Source: Todiramphus chloris collaris
Taxonomy: Eukaryota > Chordata > Aves > Coraciiformes > Alcedinidae
Reading direction: 5' to 3'
DNA length: 64,000 bases
Assembly (NCBI GenBank): GCA_025345505.1
Contig: JANVCC010000018.1
Span: 53,311,411-53,375,410 of the forward strand
Each line of letters opens with the position of its first letter. The stretch's first letter is position 1. Shown piece by piece: positions 29,546-49,234 of the stretch. The notes under the pieces are model-generated. The model was given only the letters and a program-made list of their open reading frames with translations. It ran no database searches and was not told the origin of the DNA. Made by a program: the position numbers and the translations under genes.

Positions 29546-29638
29546 AACATAAAAAAAAAAAAGAGCTTATAAAAAAAAAAAATAAGCAGTTTATAAACCT
29601 CAAAAAAAAATGTAAATACTTTTAATCTTAAAAAAAAA
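29546..29638. repeat. Cluster of four A-tracts
   Basis: Four runs of 9 to 12 A occur within about 95 bp, separated by short mixed sequence (AAGAGCTTATA, AATAAGCAGTTTATAAACCTC, TGTAAATACTTTTAATCTT). Confidence 0.8.
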
Positions 29639-29834
29639 AGTATAACCTGCATGAGTAGAACATATAAACTCCCCAACATCAAGTGCTGTTGAAGGTATTG
29701 ACATTTTGAACTCATGTATCAGTAAGTGTAGTTGCAGCATTAAGATGTGGCAAAATCTTTCTTTTCCCCACAAGTCTTATTTAACTATAGTTTAATTTTA
29801 GATGTTGTTAAGGCACTACTTCTGAAATGTATAG

Positions 29835-29869
29835 TTTGTATAATGCATTTGTATAATGCATTTGTATAA
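29835..29869. repeat. 13-bp tandem repeat, 2.7 copies
   Basis: TTTGTATAATGCA occurs at 29835-29847 and 29848-29860, followed by a partial copy TTTGTATAA (29861-29869). The copies are perfect. Confidence 0.9.
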
Positions 29870-32400
29870 CAAAATATTTTCAAAGTAAACAATAAACAAA
29901 AATTAGTAGTCTTTCAATTATCAATCCTGAATCTATACTCAAACTGACAAAGTTTTACATCTATTCTGTGGGAAATTCACATTTTTAGGTTTTTTTTTTT
30001 TTGGTTGTAATATAATGGTATATACTTCTTCTATGAGCAACACATCAAAATATTTTTCAGTGAGTTTCACAAAGATTTTAAGTGCCATCAGGCTGGGCAG
30101 AACTTTCTGGAAAATACTTGGTTTTTAAATAAGCTTGAGGTCCAGAGCAGGACTAAATCACTAGCTGGAACACACGGGCAATTGTTTTATGCATTAAAAA
30201 ACCTAGACGCAAAGTTGAGAAAGTACTAAGAGGAGGAAGAATTACTATCTGTTTACATGAAGATATAGTAAGGGTCTCCGCACTTGAGCAGTAGGAGGGA
30301 AAGGTAGGGTTATAGTCCCACAGGGAAATGCTACTTGATATCTGCAGCACCGTGAGCACAGTTCTGGCAGGCAAATCAAGTTCCTAAACCAATTTATTAT
30401 AAAAGGAGAACAGGTAGTATGGTGGCAAAGATCCAGCCAAGTGAAAAACTCTGTTTAATAGAATTAATACTGAATTTCATACTTAGAATCAATTTACTTA
30501 ATTTTGATGTAATTATCTACGCACTTAAAAAAGAGACATGTTTATTTGAATTGCAGCTCTGTTAAAACTTGGTCTTCTTCCTGCACTGCTTGCAGAACAT
30601 ATGGTGTCATATTTATCACTATAGAGATTACTATTTCATTTTACTGTAATGAATATTCTCAACATAAACCAATATACTGTACCTGCAAATAATCAAAAAA
30701 GCTAGAAGAATGTGATCTTTGATTAGCTGAAAATACATTATTGATGGCTAATTGTTTGGATCTGGTACAGTTTTTCTTTTAAGTAAATGGAAATTTCGCT
30801 TTCCTGTTTGCCAGAATGCATTTCTGCAACTCAAATAGAAATTCTTTCCCTCAAGGTAAAGCTGAAAGACTGAAACACAAAAGGCTGCAAAGAACTGGCT
30901 GCAAATGTATGTTCCCAAAGGGAGCGTAGCAGATGCTACCTGTGAGTGACAAAAAAAGAAGAAAAAAAAAAAAAAAAGAAAAATTGAGACAACCTGATTT
31001 TAGACTGTAGTGGACAAAGATGGAGATGAAGGAAGGAAAACTAAAGGAAAATAAACACTATGTTCTGGATAATTAAAGAAATAAATTTACTGCCTGTAAA
31101 GCTGACATGGCAGACAGTTTGTAGTGAATCTGTAAACTCTTACAAGGCAGACTAACTTTTACAGCTGATACACTTTCTGGCAATAGCTTTTTGGTTGGGG
31201 TTTCTTATGTGCTTTTATGTAAGGCTCCACTTACAGTCCTCACCTCAGTAAAACCTTTACCCATATTACTTTATTTTCCATCTTGTGGGAAATTATTCCT
31301 TCTATACAACTGTAAAAATGCTTGAGCACTCAATTAGAAACACCAACAGTCCCTTTTACAATTTGAATTGTGACTCAAGTGCACCTTGTACTAGTCCTGG
31401 CATCTTTCTCCTGAGTTTGCACGTTAAAATTACACCCTTGCCTATCTGTCACACTGGAAGAACTGCAGTGAATGAGACGTTATGAATTGTTTAGGTTATG
31501 GGATTGCACATTGCATGTGTGTGTAATCTCTGTTACTGACAGTACAAAAGAGAAGCTTCAATTTTTCTCAACCCGATTTCCTCCCCCTCCTGCTCCCTTT
31601 CTTAAGGATGTATATTTTGCATTCTCTGCTTAGCAGCCTGTTCCGTAACCTTTACATTATACTGCCAGTCTTTACCTTTGCAAAATTAAGCAGAACTGGA
31701 CCCTCCCAAGAAATACCCATTTTCCTTCACTCAGTTCTTCCCTTCTTTAAGGTTTTCACACAGCTTGGATGATGTCTTAACCACCCTCTTCCTCAATCCT
31801 GACTTTACTTTGTGATTGGGAAGGCCTTCATTTACCCTTTGAGTTGTTCAGTGTGTTGAACTGTGCTTACAGAGAAATGCGGAGGATACAGAACTTAAGC
31901 CATCTCAAAATACAAAATGATCAACAAGCTTATTTTTAATAGAGGGTATTCTCTTGGTTGATTATGCTGACAGGTAATAAAAATATGAACAGAAATGCCT
32001 CCAGAGCACAGATGGAGACTTCTCAGGAAAAACACTCTGCAGCCTCAAAGTTGCCCAATTCAAAATAAACACACACCATGGAAAAAGTTAATGGCTAAAG
32101 AAGCAAGGACACCAAATTACAAACTTCAAAATGCAGTGTGAAACTGCAGTTCTACTCGCTCTAGCACCTACACATTTTACCTCCCCTTTTACAATAACTC
32201 TTTAACTATGACTAATGAATTTCTATGACTACCGCTGTTTTAGCAACAAAAAACCCAGGTTTCATTTCCCACCTCAAGATGTCACTATAGCTGGACATAA
32301 AACTGTCCTGCAAGTCATAGTTACATATTTCTGCAACTTCAACTGTAAATTTGAAACTTCAAACGTGATCCCAGTTCTAAGTTTCTAGGGTTTATAAATG

Positions 32401-33096
32401 TAGAATCACAGAATGGTTTAGGTTGGAATGGGATTTAAAGATAATGTAGTTCCAACACCCCTGCCACAGGCAGGGACACCTCCCACTAGACCAGGTTGCT
32501 CAAAGCACCAACCTGGCCTTCTAGGCTTCTACGGATGGAGCCTCCACAGCTTCTCTGGGCAACCTGTTCCAGTGTCTCACCACCTTCACAGCAAATAATT
32601 TCTTCCTTACATCTAATCTAAATCTACCTTATTTCAGTATAAGACTGTTACACCTCATCCTATCACTACACTCCCTGATAAAGAGTCCCTCCCCATCTTT
32701 CCTGCAGGCCCCTTTAGACTACTGAAAGGCTGCAATAAGGTGTCCATGGAACCTTTTCTTCTCCAGGCTAAATGACCCCAACTCTCAGCCTGCCCTTGCA
32801 GAGGAGATGCTGCAGCTCTCTGATCATTTTTGTGGCCTTCTTCTGGACTTACTCATGCAGGTCCATGTCTTTCTTAAATTGGGGGCCCCAGAGCTGAAGG
32901 TGGTACTCAAAAGAGTAGTCTCAGGAGAATGAAGTAGAGGGGGAGAATCATCTCCCTCAGCCTGCTGGCCACACTTCTCTTGTTGAAGCCCACGATGCAA
33001 CTGGCCTTTTGGGCTACAAGCGCACACTGATGGCTCATACTCAGTTTTTCATCCGCCAACACCCCCAAGTTCTTCTCCGTGGGGCTGCTCTCATTG
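32401..33096 (-). mobile_element. CR1 LINE, 5'-truncated, sense orientation within MAN1A1 intron
   Basis: The reverse complement of the CR1 3' end starts at TAGAATCACAGAATGGTTTA (the element's 3' terminus) and runs through the CAACCTGTTCCAGTGTCTCAC block (its WNRLP region) to the RT C-terminal region. Minus-strand codons read EKNLGVLADEKLSMSHQCAL and ASRLREMILPLY-like blocks. Being on the minus strand, it has the same orientation as MAN1A1. It is 5'-truncated near 33096 and decayed by frameshifts. Its sequence resembles a common mid-age avian CR1 subfamily distinct from those at 2890 and 10790. Confidence 0.93.
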
Positions 33097-33104
33097 TTTG
33101 TTTT

Positions 33105-33161
33105 GGGGATAATTACAACTCTGCAGGCTGCTCTGGGGACAATTACAACTCTGCATGCTAC
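33105..33161. repeat. 30-bp tandem duplication at CR1 5' edge
   Basis: Two near-identical units start at GGGGATAATTACAACTCTGC (33105) and GGGGACAATTACAACTCTGC (33135), about 1.9 copies of 30 bp. The junction word GGCTGCTCT of unit one also resembles GGGGCTGCTCT at the end of the adjacent CR1, so the duplication may have arisen at the truncated CR1 5' end. Confidence 0.85.
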
Positions 33162-36100
33162 TTTACAACAAAGCATTATAAATTATCTCCAGTACAAACT
33201 TTTAATATATTTTTCTTCCCCTAAGAACCTTCTTTATAAACAGTATTTTGACGATTTGAAGCAAATAAGCATGAAAGTGAATTCTACCATGTGGTATTTC
33301 CAATAATTCAAAGATGTATAATATTAATTGCTGATTTATTTTTATATTTATAGCTTGCACCAATACGTTTTAATGCTTTGAAACAGCACACAGCAGGCAG
33401 GTCAGGATTATGGTGGTTTTGCATGCTGTGAATTTACAAGTCAATTGATTGTTTTCTCGACTTTAGTTACTTCCCTCATGCTTTCTCTGTTGAGCTGATC
33501 TAATGCAATAGATACTTCTCTCCAGCAATCTTCATAATTCATCAAATTTATCCTTTATTCAAAATTCCAATGCGTTTATTGTGAAAAGTTTAAGATTCGC
33601 ATCATTCCATTATTAGAGCTGGCTTGGAGATGACAGAAAAACCTTGCACTTTTTGAAAAAAAAAACCCGAACAAACAACTTTATATTTATTAGGTGGCTA
33701 TTAGTTTTCTTAAATATCATCTGTATTATAAGATGGGTGAATCACATGAAAGAATACAGTCAGGAAAACTAGGATGGACTAGGAAGTTCAAGCCCTTGTT
33801 ACTATTTATTGAAATACTTCTGCCAAAGAAAAGAGGCATCTCCTTATCTGATTACTAAAATGTGCTTTAAAAATCAAGACTGAAATCTGAACAGAAAAGA
33901 ACTTTCATTTGTTTAAACACAATATAGAAGAACCATTTGAAAGTAATAAGGCACTTACTGCTTTTGGACTTAAGGCATGTTATAGTGACAAGCTTACACG
34001 TGAAATGAAATACAAATGCTTATAATGGAGATGCCTACATTCTTAAAATGGAAATATGGGCAAACATTTAACTGCTATGAAACCTGTCCATCCGGTAATT
34101 TAAGAGATGAGTAAGTTCTAGGGGAAAACTGATACTTTACTTTCGTCTGAAAATCTAATTATGAGATTTTTTTTTTCCCCTGTATAAATCTATTAGTGTC
34201 TCTAAAAGCACCAATACTCTTGCACTAACTGTACTTAACACTACCTGCTACCAGAAGGCTGAATTTATTCATATTCTTAAAACAGTATTAATGGAATGGC
34301 CCGAATAAAACCAAGCCAGACTCTCTGAATACTATATTACGTATTCTCTGAATATTCCAGAATAGATATCACTCCTGACAAGCTTTGTTGCTATCAAAAG
34401 AGGATGGGAAAACAGAACAAGTACTACGGACACAGCTGCTCTGACAACAAGAGCAAAGACACGACCAAAAAGGGGACAATTTCTCCTGTAGGACTTTTCC
34501 AGTTAAAATTCTCCTTAAAGAGTTCTAGCAACATGATAGCTTGTTGTTTCTGCTCACAGTCCATAAACAAGCAAACATTTTAATAAGTACTTTCTATAGG
34601 CCAAAATATGGACATTGTGCAGTCATAAGTAAATTATTAACAATTTTAAAACCTGCAGAAGCCTGTCTTTAGTCTTGATGCCTTCTGTAAGCAGCAGTAG
34701 AGAGTCTCAAAACTCCTGTCACGAGGGGAAATACAGTAATGAGAATAAAAAGGGGCAGTGAGTCCTCTGGATGTTCTTATCTGTTAAGTGTAATGAATCT
34801 TGTGCTCCTACATAATACAGATATACAATCACTCTGTGCAGAACACCAGTGCAGCTGGGTGATAATTTAAACGTGACAGCTGACAAAATATGTAAATAAA
34901 CTGCCTGTTTATTCATTTTTACACATTTAAGTTACAGACTATACCTCCTCCTTCTTCTAAATAATAATAATAATAACAAAAAAAACCCAGGATGAATGCT
35001 GGGTCCCCTTCACCAACTGTTTCATTCTGAAGACGGCCTCCTATTGCAATCCCCTGCCTCTCCTATTTATGTATTTCCTTCAATGCCAAGAAGTGCTCAA
35101 ATATTGAATGTTCAATTCATTAATACACTTTTGGCTTTACCCAGTATGACAAACTATTCTAATTGAGTTTTTGCAGTTCTGTCATTGTCCACATGAGTTA
35201 TGTAGTTTTAAAGATCACTATAATCACAAAGCAAACCACTTCAAGCATCTTAATGGAAACTGCAATCAGCACAGACCAGCCACCAGACTGTCACCACAGT
35301 TAAACAGACCCTCATGAAACTCTGCAGATGAAAAGGGCCTATCTGCCAATATCATGTTTTCAGCTTGCTAACAATGCTTTGTTCTCTCCCTCATTTCAAT
35401 GAGAAAGAAGTCCACATGCATTTGTTTTATTTATCTGAAAGGCTAAAATCTCAACAGCTCTGAAAAATATTCACTACTTAACGCTGACAATTAGATATAC
35501 CAAAAAAAAACCCCACAACAAAATCAAAACCGTATAGCTTCCTTTGGCAGAGTACAAGCTGAGAATATCAAGTGTCAAAAGTTAGCAATGGGAGGAAAAA
35601 AAAAAGTGATCCTATATATTTTCTGTCTGAATACTCAAAATCCTGGGGCCAAAAATGACTTTTTTTTTGCCTTTTGATATCCACAAAAGATTATTGTAGT
35701 CCTTAATCTTGCAACCCAGCCCAGCAGCAGACTGACTTTCAGGAGCACTGTTGAAATCCAGAGTCTTCTTGTTACAATTTCCCAAGGATTTGTTACCCAA
35801 ATAAGAAAAACTAAACAATTTAAATGTCTGAAAGTAAACTACCCTGTCTAAAGGTAAAACTACAGCAGCTTTGCCTCTCTGATACCATGGGGCCACCATG
35901 GGCTGCACTCAACTGAGCTGCTTGGGAAGTGCTGGTGAGGGATTCTTCCTCTTCCTATGAAGCATTTGTGGGCCAAGTTGGTGCTGTTTTTACAGCCTTT
36001 ACATCTGCCACTTCTCTAGAAATATGATGAGGAGGGAACAAAGGCAGTGTCAGAGGGAAAGAGAGATAAAACGTTAAAGATGCAGAAAGCTTGCAACAAT

Positions 36101-37659
36101 GGCCATAAATAAATGTAATGGCAAAATCTGGAAAAGATACCTGACCATCGGACATCAAGTGTGAGACATTATTTACAGGAAATTGCCCTCCAACTTTGAA
36201 AATGAGGGCTGAGACATTCAAGAGGGAAGGATCTGATGCAGCTGCTTGTGACACTGCAATTACTGTATTCCTTAATCATGCAACCCAGCTTAGACTAGGC
36301 TAGATATAAATGAAACCACAAGGTCCGTTTTGGCTTTAAATTATCATGTTCTCTTGCTAAACCTACTCAACTGTATCTCAAAGATCAACTGTGTTAACTG
36401 AAGAGTGGGATGGTTTCCTGTCTTGGATACTTGCCAAGACAGATAGATTCTTCTATGGGCAGTTACATCCTAAAAGTATGACTAAAAGCTGAATACAAGT
36501 TCATTCTGTAACTAAATGTTGCATGCTGTATATTGAAACCAGTTTAAGAAGATCTTTTACCTCCTGTATTATGTGAAACAGGACATTATATGTATTGCTT
36601 TTCAAAAGAGAAAAATAACTTACATTAAAAATACATTCACTTGTCTTTTTGTGCAAATTCTAGAGTTTATCAATCCCTCTGATGGCCTTATGCTCTGGTA
36701 TTCAAAACAAGACTACCTCTGTCCCTTTTCTCATTAGAAATAAACTTCTTTAAATGGCATCAGCCAAATACGCATCTTATTCATGGTAAGCAGAAGTTCT
36801 TAAATCTACTTTGACATCTTAGTTATGGCTTTTAACTTAAGCCATAAAACAATCTATAGGTGCTACAAAATTTCTTTGGTTTTATTATGAGTTACAGAAC
36901 AATGTAAGAAATAACCCCAAAGCTTTATCTAAATAAATTTCAGCTTTGCACAGTGAACTCTAACTCACAATATATTTTCATTTGTGGTTTCTGGATAGCA
37001 GAAGATATTGAATTAGGCATCAAACCTTCACATCGCTCTTTCAGAATTTCCTGGGTATGTGCTGGACTGAATGGCCAGGAATAATCATGCCATCCCCTTT
37101 GGCGTAATCTTAAAAAGATTCTGAAAGTGTCAGGGGAAATTTATCCAAGAAAATACAAAGCAGACTTAGAATGCCCAAACCTCGTAGGCTTAGTCATAAA
37201 GAAAGACTGCAGCTTGTGCAGACACTTAAATTAGCTTTAATTTAGATAAGTAAGGGATCAATAGCAATAAAGCCAATATCAGGATGGATTTCAAAACAGG
37301 CTAGTTACTCTGGTGAAGAACCTGGCATCTCAATGGGGCCAAAACAGTTTGCAGTTTCTCTGAGATGGCAACTTTCCTGCTGCTTTCTGAACAAGCTACA
37401 TTACAACACAGAGCTGCACCTCCACATGCTGCATGTACACTTTCAGCTTTGGCACAGATGTACCTTGGTGTACCAAGCAGAAAACATAAATGCTATCGCT
37501 CAGAAAATACTGGAAATAGCATTCAACCAGCAGCATGGTGGAATCTAGAATGTATTTAGTTATCATTTGGCCCTTTTAAACACTGATACCCTAGGCAGAC
37601 ATGATGTTTGGACTAAGAGCTAATACTACTAAAAAAATGTGAAGATAATAGGTGCTTTA

Positions 37660-37905
37660 AATATAGTCACATGCAGCAGAGATATGACCCTGTCATTGAT
37701 AGTGCCACACTGGTGCTGCTGCTGACCAGGCAATTCTTCTTCCCCAGCTCAATCCCCACCAGGGAGAGCCACCTGCATGACTACTTCTGCTCCCTGCTAG
37801 GATCCCTGGATGCCTGTGACAACTTTGTACTTGAGGAGGCTGTGTCATGGGATAGTGTCCCTGCAGTGGTTTCCAAAACAGCTGTACTAGCAAAAGCATG
37901 GGGGT
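37660..37905. other. GC-richer unique island within intron
   Basis: About 245 bp have clearly higher GC than the surrounding AT-rich intron and carry a 91-codon plus-strand frame (37671-37946) and a 68-codon minus-strand frame. Neither product matches a family I recognise. It could be a fragment of an unrecognised repeat or a retroposed sequence, or only local composition. Confidence 0.3.
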
Positions 37906-39262
37906 TTTACTGCATTAATCTATGCACTAGTGCTTACCCTATGTAAGAATGTATTTAGAAGACAAACCTGGTGTTATTAAATCGGTAGAAGTAAAAGACT
38001 AGAAGCAGCTTTGAGGTGGTTCAAAATGCCTTCCTAGAGTAAGATGAATTGATATTGTATTATAAGACACATTGTTCGCTCTTTTTGGCTGCCAACCCAA
38101 TAGCTGAGCTATTATGGCATCACTGTTCTTATGTTAGAGCCTCAAATGCACTCAAACATAATTTAAAATCCACCTTTTGCTCTGAAGCTGAGACCATGTT
38201 AGCAGTGAAAATGAGGCTGACTGCATCCAAATCTGCACTTACAAAATTAAAGACAGTATCCTTAGCAGAGGATACTTGGTCATAAAATTTGCTACCACCA
38301 GAGATCACACCTTCCTTCAAATCATCACATATGACTTTTCTCTCTAATGAAAATAAAAAAGATAGTTGCAATGAGACAGGGTTGTATTTTTTTTAATGTC
38401 ACCACTTTGTGGTATGGGCAATAAGAGAAGACTTAAGTCTCTTCCCTAGGGACAGCACATTTCCAGATGTACGAAAGAATAAGCAGACACTGGTTAGCAT
38501 CCTGAAGCCTTGTCTACAGAGGCACTTTACATACACCCAGTTAATAAGAGAAAAGCCCTTGCCCTAGAAAGCTTCCAGTCAAAAGAAATGAAAAGGAGGG
38601 GGGAAAAAGGAGTAATATGATCTTCTTTTTATATATATATATGAAAGCAAAGAACTGAGAAAATAGGTCATTTGCCCAAGACTGGAAGGAAAGCCTGTAA
38701 ATATGAATTTTAACTTAATACTTCAGAAGTCTCAAGCTGGTGTCACAAACCCATTATTTCTCCCAAAACAGCATGTTAAGGAAATACCATCAATTACAAA
38801 GCAAACTGCAGACCAGAAGGATCATAAATAAAACACCACACAGAAGTGTAAGTTTGGACAATTCTGAGTTTTGAAAACTTTCTTTTGTGTCCAATTTGAA
38901 TAACTGTCTGTTTCACAGAGGCTGGCAGATACATGCCTCTTATAACAAAAAGTCACTGTGCAATAAAAACTTCTAATTTGATTTATAATTGTATCTACCA
39001 CAATGTATTGATTCCTGTGCTGACCACAATCAAAATACTCTAATGGCTGAAATTTGAGGCTGAAACACAAGAATTCCTTCCTAGATATAAGGAAGAAGGA
39101 CAAAAGTAGTATTTTTAGGGAAGACTGACAAAAAAAGAGAATTTAACCTCTATCTGAGAGCTACCTGTATATGTTGTTCTGGTTTTGGTTTTGCATATTC
39201 TATACTTTTTATTTAATTTATTTTATTAGACAGAATCGACTATATTGCAGTTAGGGTGGAAG

Positions 39263-39281
39263 AAAAAAAAAAAAAAAAAAA
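39263..39281. repeat. Poly-A run, 19 nt
   Basis: An uninterrupted A run within intronic sequence, preceded by GGTGGAAG. Confidence 0.9.
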
Positions 39282-39439
39282 GCTGTATCTGTATTCCTCC
39301 AGCATTTATGTTTGATGAAATCTTTCTAAAAGAGAAACTAATTCTTAAGAAGAACCCTACACAGTGGTGGCAAAGACATAAATCTCTTGCACTGTCCCCA
39401 GAGCTTGTCTCTTTAGGATTATTATAGATTAGATTATTA

Positions 39440-45941
<6,502 letters not shown>

Positions 45942-46828
45942 CTATAATGCCATGCTAAGAAAATATAACAGGTAGTAGATATATTACTATCAAGAGAAGA
46001 TAATTAATTTAAAATGCACTTAATATCTACATAAGGAACTATGCTTTGACAACCTTCCACAACTTTACCACGGGACCCTCAGGTACTCTGGTCTAGTTCT
46101 GCTTAGCCTTGTAAAATCACATCTTACAACAAGCCAGTCTTTTAGCTCATGAATGTCACCATTACACATATCACTGTAGCACTATTTCACTGCACAGTAT
46201 CATGTTTAACATTACAAAAAACACACCCATTTTCCCTGTATCTAACACAACTCTGCAATTCTAACTCCTCCTGCTACAGTGCAACTTTTTAAACTTAAGT
46301 TTATTAAATTAAAATAATACATTAAAATATTAATAAATTAAAATATATACAGCACAGGCTTTAAGTTAAAAGTACTACATGCAGTATATGCTTCTTAAGA
46401 TCTGAGAATTTAAGAGTAGGATATGTAGACTTTGTCTGCCTGGGCACTCTTACTAGGATGAGTAACTTCCGTTTTAATTAAGACCTGAAGATACTTCACA
46501 GCCAAATTAATCTCAACTTTTGTGTTGAGAGTCGACGAAAGCCCATTTATTGCTAAATCCCCACTAGAAACTAATGCTGGTTGAGATTCAGGATGAAAAG
46601 CCTGCTAAAGCTGAATTACAGAAAGCTGGAGGGTTTTTTGCACTGAAATTCCCAGCAGCAATATTCAGAAAAACCCCTGAAATTAAAGAAAAGCTAGCCA
46701 ACTTTCCAGAGCATCTAAATGAATAACGACATATTAGACCAGCATATTATTAGCATGTATGTTAGATATAAATACACTCATTAGGTACTGGAATGTTTTC
46801 CTTATTTTCAAGCTGTAAGTAACATTAA

Positions 46829-46855
46829 ACACACACACACATATATATATATATA
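46829..46855. repeat. CA/TA compound microsatellite
   Basis: An (AC)6 run passes directly into (AT)7 within the large intron. Confidence 0.9.
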
Positions 46856-48157
46856 AATAAAAAATTATTTTTACTTCTACACATAAGCAGCCACTACAGT
46901 CATCAGTTAGCACTTGCATAACTGTGAAAATTAGGTATTCTTCCTGTGTTAAAATGTGACTCATATTATGAAAAAAACCCAAAACAAAGCAAAAAACCCC
47001 AAGAAATCCCATCTTTAGTTCATCATGATAGAAGTCCTCAGTTGTATTAAAACTTCTTCTTCAACAGGTCAAGTATCTATAAGTGAAATTTAACCAATAT
47101 AATGAAATTAAGATTCCATTAAATTAATTTTCCCACTAGTTACATTAACACATTGTTTTGAGATTTCTGCCACACAGAGGAAATAAAAACAAGTCATTAA
47201 AGTTTAGAAGCAGAGTAAAGGCTACAGAGAGTGCGTTTGTGTTCTACTTAAATGTCACAGCTTTAAACCATGCAACACTTTTGGCTGCCTGGCCTTAAGC
47301 TGAAGGCACCACTGGAACTCACTGAAGTGCCACCAAAAGAATAAACCCGGAATAGTACCTACTGATAGGCAGACTTCTATTGACCCATTTCTGAAGTACA
47401 ACAGCACCTATCAAATATTCCCCATGGGTATGCTATAGATTTTCTTTTCTCCAGACCTTAAAGCATTGAAGTGTCAAAGCTTAGCTGAGTGGAGGGAGAA
47501 CTTGGAGCAAAAGGAAAGAGATTAGATGAGGCTTCCCTGTCTGACTGTAAAAGTGCAAGAAGCTGGGATACATGGAAGTCCTCTGATGCAAATGATTGCC
47601 CAAAACTCCAAAGGAGAAAAATGTTTCTATTCTTCATAGTTGCAGACACAATCAATGACATAATAAAATCAGGGTACTGCAAAGATGCACGCAATCCAAT
47701 CTTAATATGATATGTGTACGACAGAGACAGAACACAAGATTTATGGGATCTGAGCATCTTATTTTAAGAGCAATCGTACAAAGATTAGACTGCTTTTCAC
47801 ATTTGAAGAAAACAAAAGTGAAGAGAAAAACCCACCTGGCTTATAAGGTGCCTGTACTTCAACCTACTGTGGGCCAGAATTTTTACAAATGGTGACAAAA
47901 AAGCATTGGGCATTACAGAAAGAAGATCAAGGTGAGCAGTGTAGACAATATGTCTGGAAATCTCTTATCTATAGACTGAAGAGCCTACACCTACAGACTG
48001 GTTATTCATCCAAGAACAGGAACCATATCTGGGATAAATTAGCCCAACTCCTCTCTAACTGCTGACTTCTGGATGAAAATATTTCAGCCTGTTTCCAAAT
48101 CACCCAGATTAAAACAGATGACGTGAGATACTACTCATAAATAAAGATCATCAGGGG

Positions 48158-48257
48158 NNNNNNNNNNNNNNNNNNNNNNNNNNNNNNNNNNNNNNNNNNN
48201 NNNNNNNNNNNNNNNNNNNNNNNNNNNNNNNNNNNNNNNNNNNNNNNNNNNNNNNNN
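48158..48257. other. Assembly gap (100 N)
   Basis: Exactly 100 N, the usual placeholder for a gap of unknown size. It is flanked by TCAGGGG on the left and a 45-A run on the right, so the missing piece probably includes sequence that is hard to assemble. Intron length and content here are unknown. Confidence 0.98.

Positions 48258-48302
<45 letters not shown>
48258..48302. repeat. Poly-A run, 45 nt, at gap edge
   Basis: Forty-five A directly follow the N block. This is by far the longest homopolymer in the window. It may be a genuine long A-tract (for example a young retroposed tail) or an assembly or sequencing artefact at a contig end. Confidence 0.9.
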
Positions 48303-48304
<2 letters not shown>

Positions 48305-49234
48305 GTAAAATATTTCAAGGTTTTGAAAAGTCATCCTGTTGTGGTGTAACTGGCAAAAGCCCACTTTTTTTTTTTCTATTACATTTCTCAATAAATCTCC
48401 AAGTGGAAACATTAAGCTGTTCCTGCAGCAAGGCATCAACCAAACTTGGCAGAAAATGTAATAAAGTCCCTACTTGCACTCCACCACAATGTCTGCTGAT
48501 ATCAAGACAACCTGTCAGAACATTTTGATGTACTGCATTTTGTTAACCAGAAAAATTTCCAAGCACGCCTATTGAGAGGTTTTCTCCTTCCAGCAATGTG
48601 TTTTACAGTGACTGGATGATTCGTCTTGCGTAAGATGGTTTGAAAACTATGAACTAGCATTCTTTACTCTTAATGCAAGAAAAGTAGAAAGAAACATCTA
48701 TGTTGCATCTGTGTAGTATTTAATGTAGCTTTTATTGTTTTCAGTTGGGACAGCTGGTTAGGAAAATTAAAGGCTTCAGTGTATTTCTGTCAAATCTGCA
48801 AAACAATGAAGATATCTGTTGGTTTAGTCTCAGATGGGCGCTTTAAGTCAAAACTGGTGAATTTGTTTCGATCTTGTTTCAACAAGTGGTAGAACCGAAG
48901 AATTGCAATTCAGCGCCTTAAATATTTTTCAGGCACCATGCAGCTGCAGACGTCTGATGCTCTCATGTGTTTCATCTTCAGGAGCAACAAAACAGCTAAG
49001 TCTTCCATTTTCCCTCACACTAACTGGAGCAGACACAGTACTGGTTATGGTTCCACTTAACATTATCCTTATTTTAAGGCAACAGTCCAGCGTGCATGGC
49101 TATGCAGTCAGCCAGCTCTGGAGGAGACCTTACTACAGCTCGGGAGACACTTAACAAAGCTCTCAGCATAGAGAATGAGAGAGAGATCTCATTCTCCCTG
49201 ATCCTTTTTGACTTTGGCTTCTGTTTAACAGTCT

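Noticed and set aside
48131..48439. 102-codon minus-strand frame
   Set aside because: It runs through the 100-N gap and the 45-A run (poly-Phe) and is an artefact.
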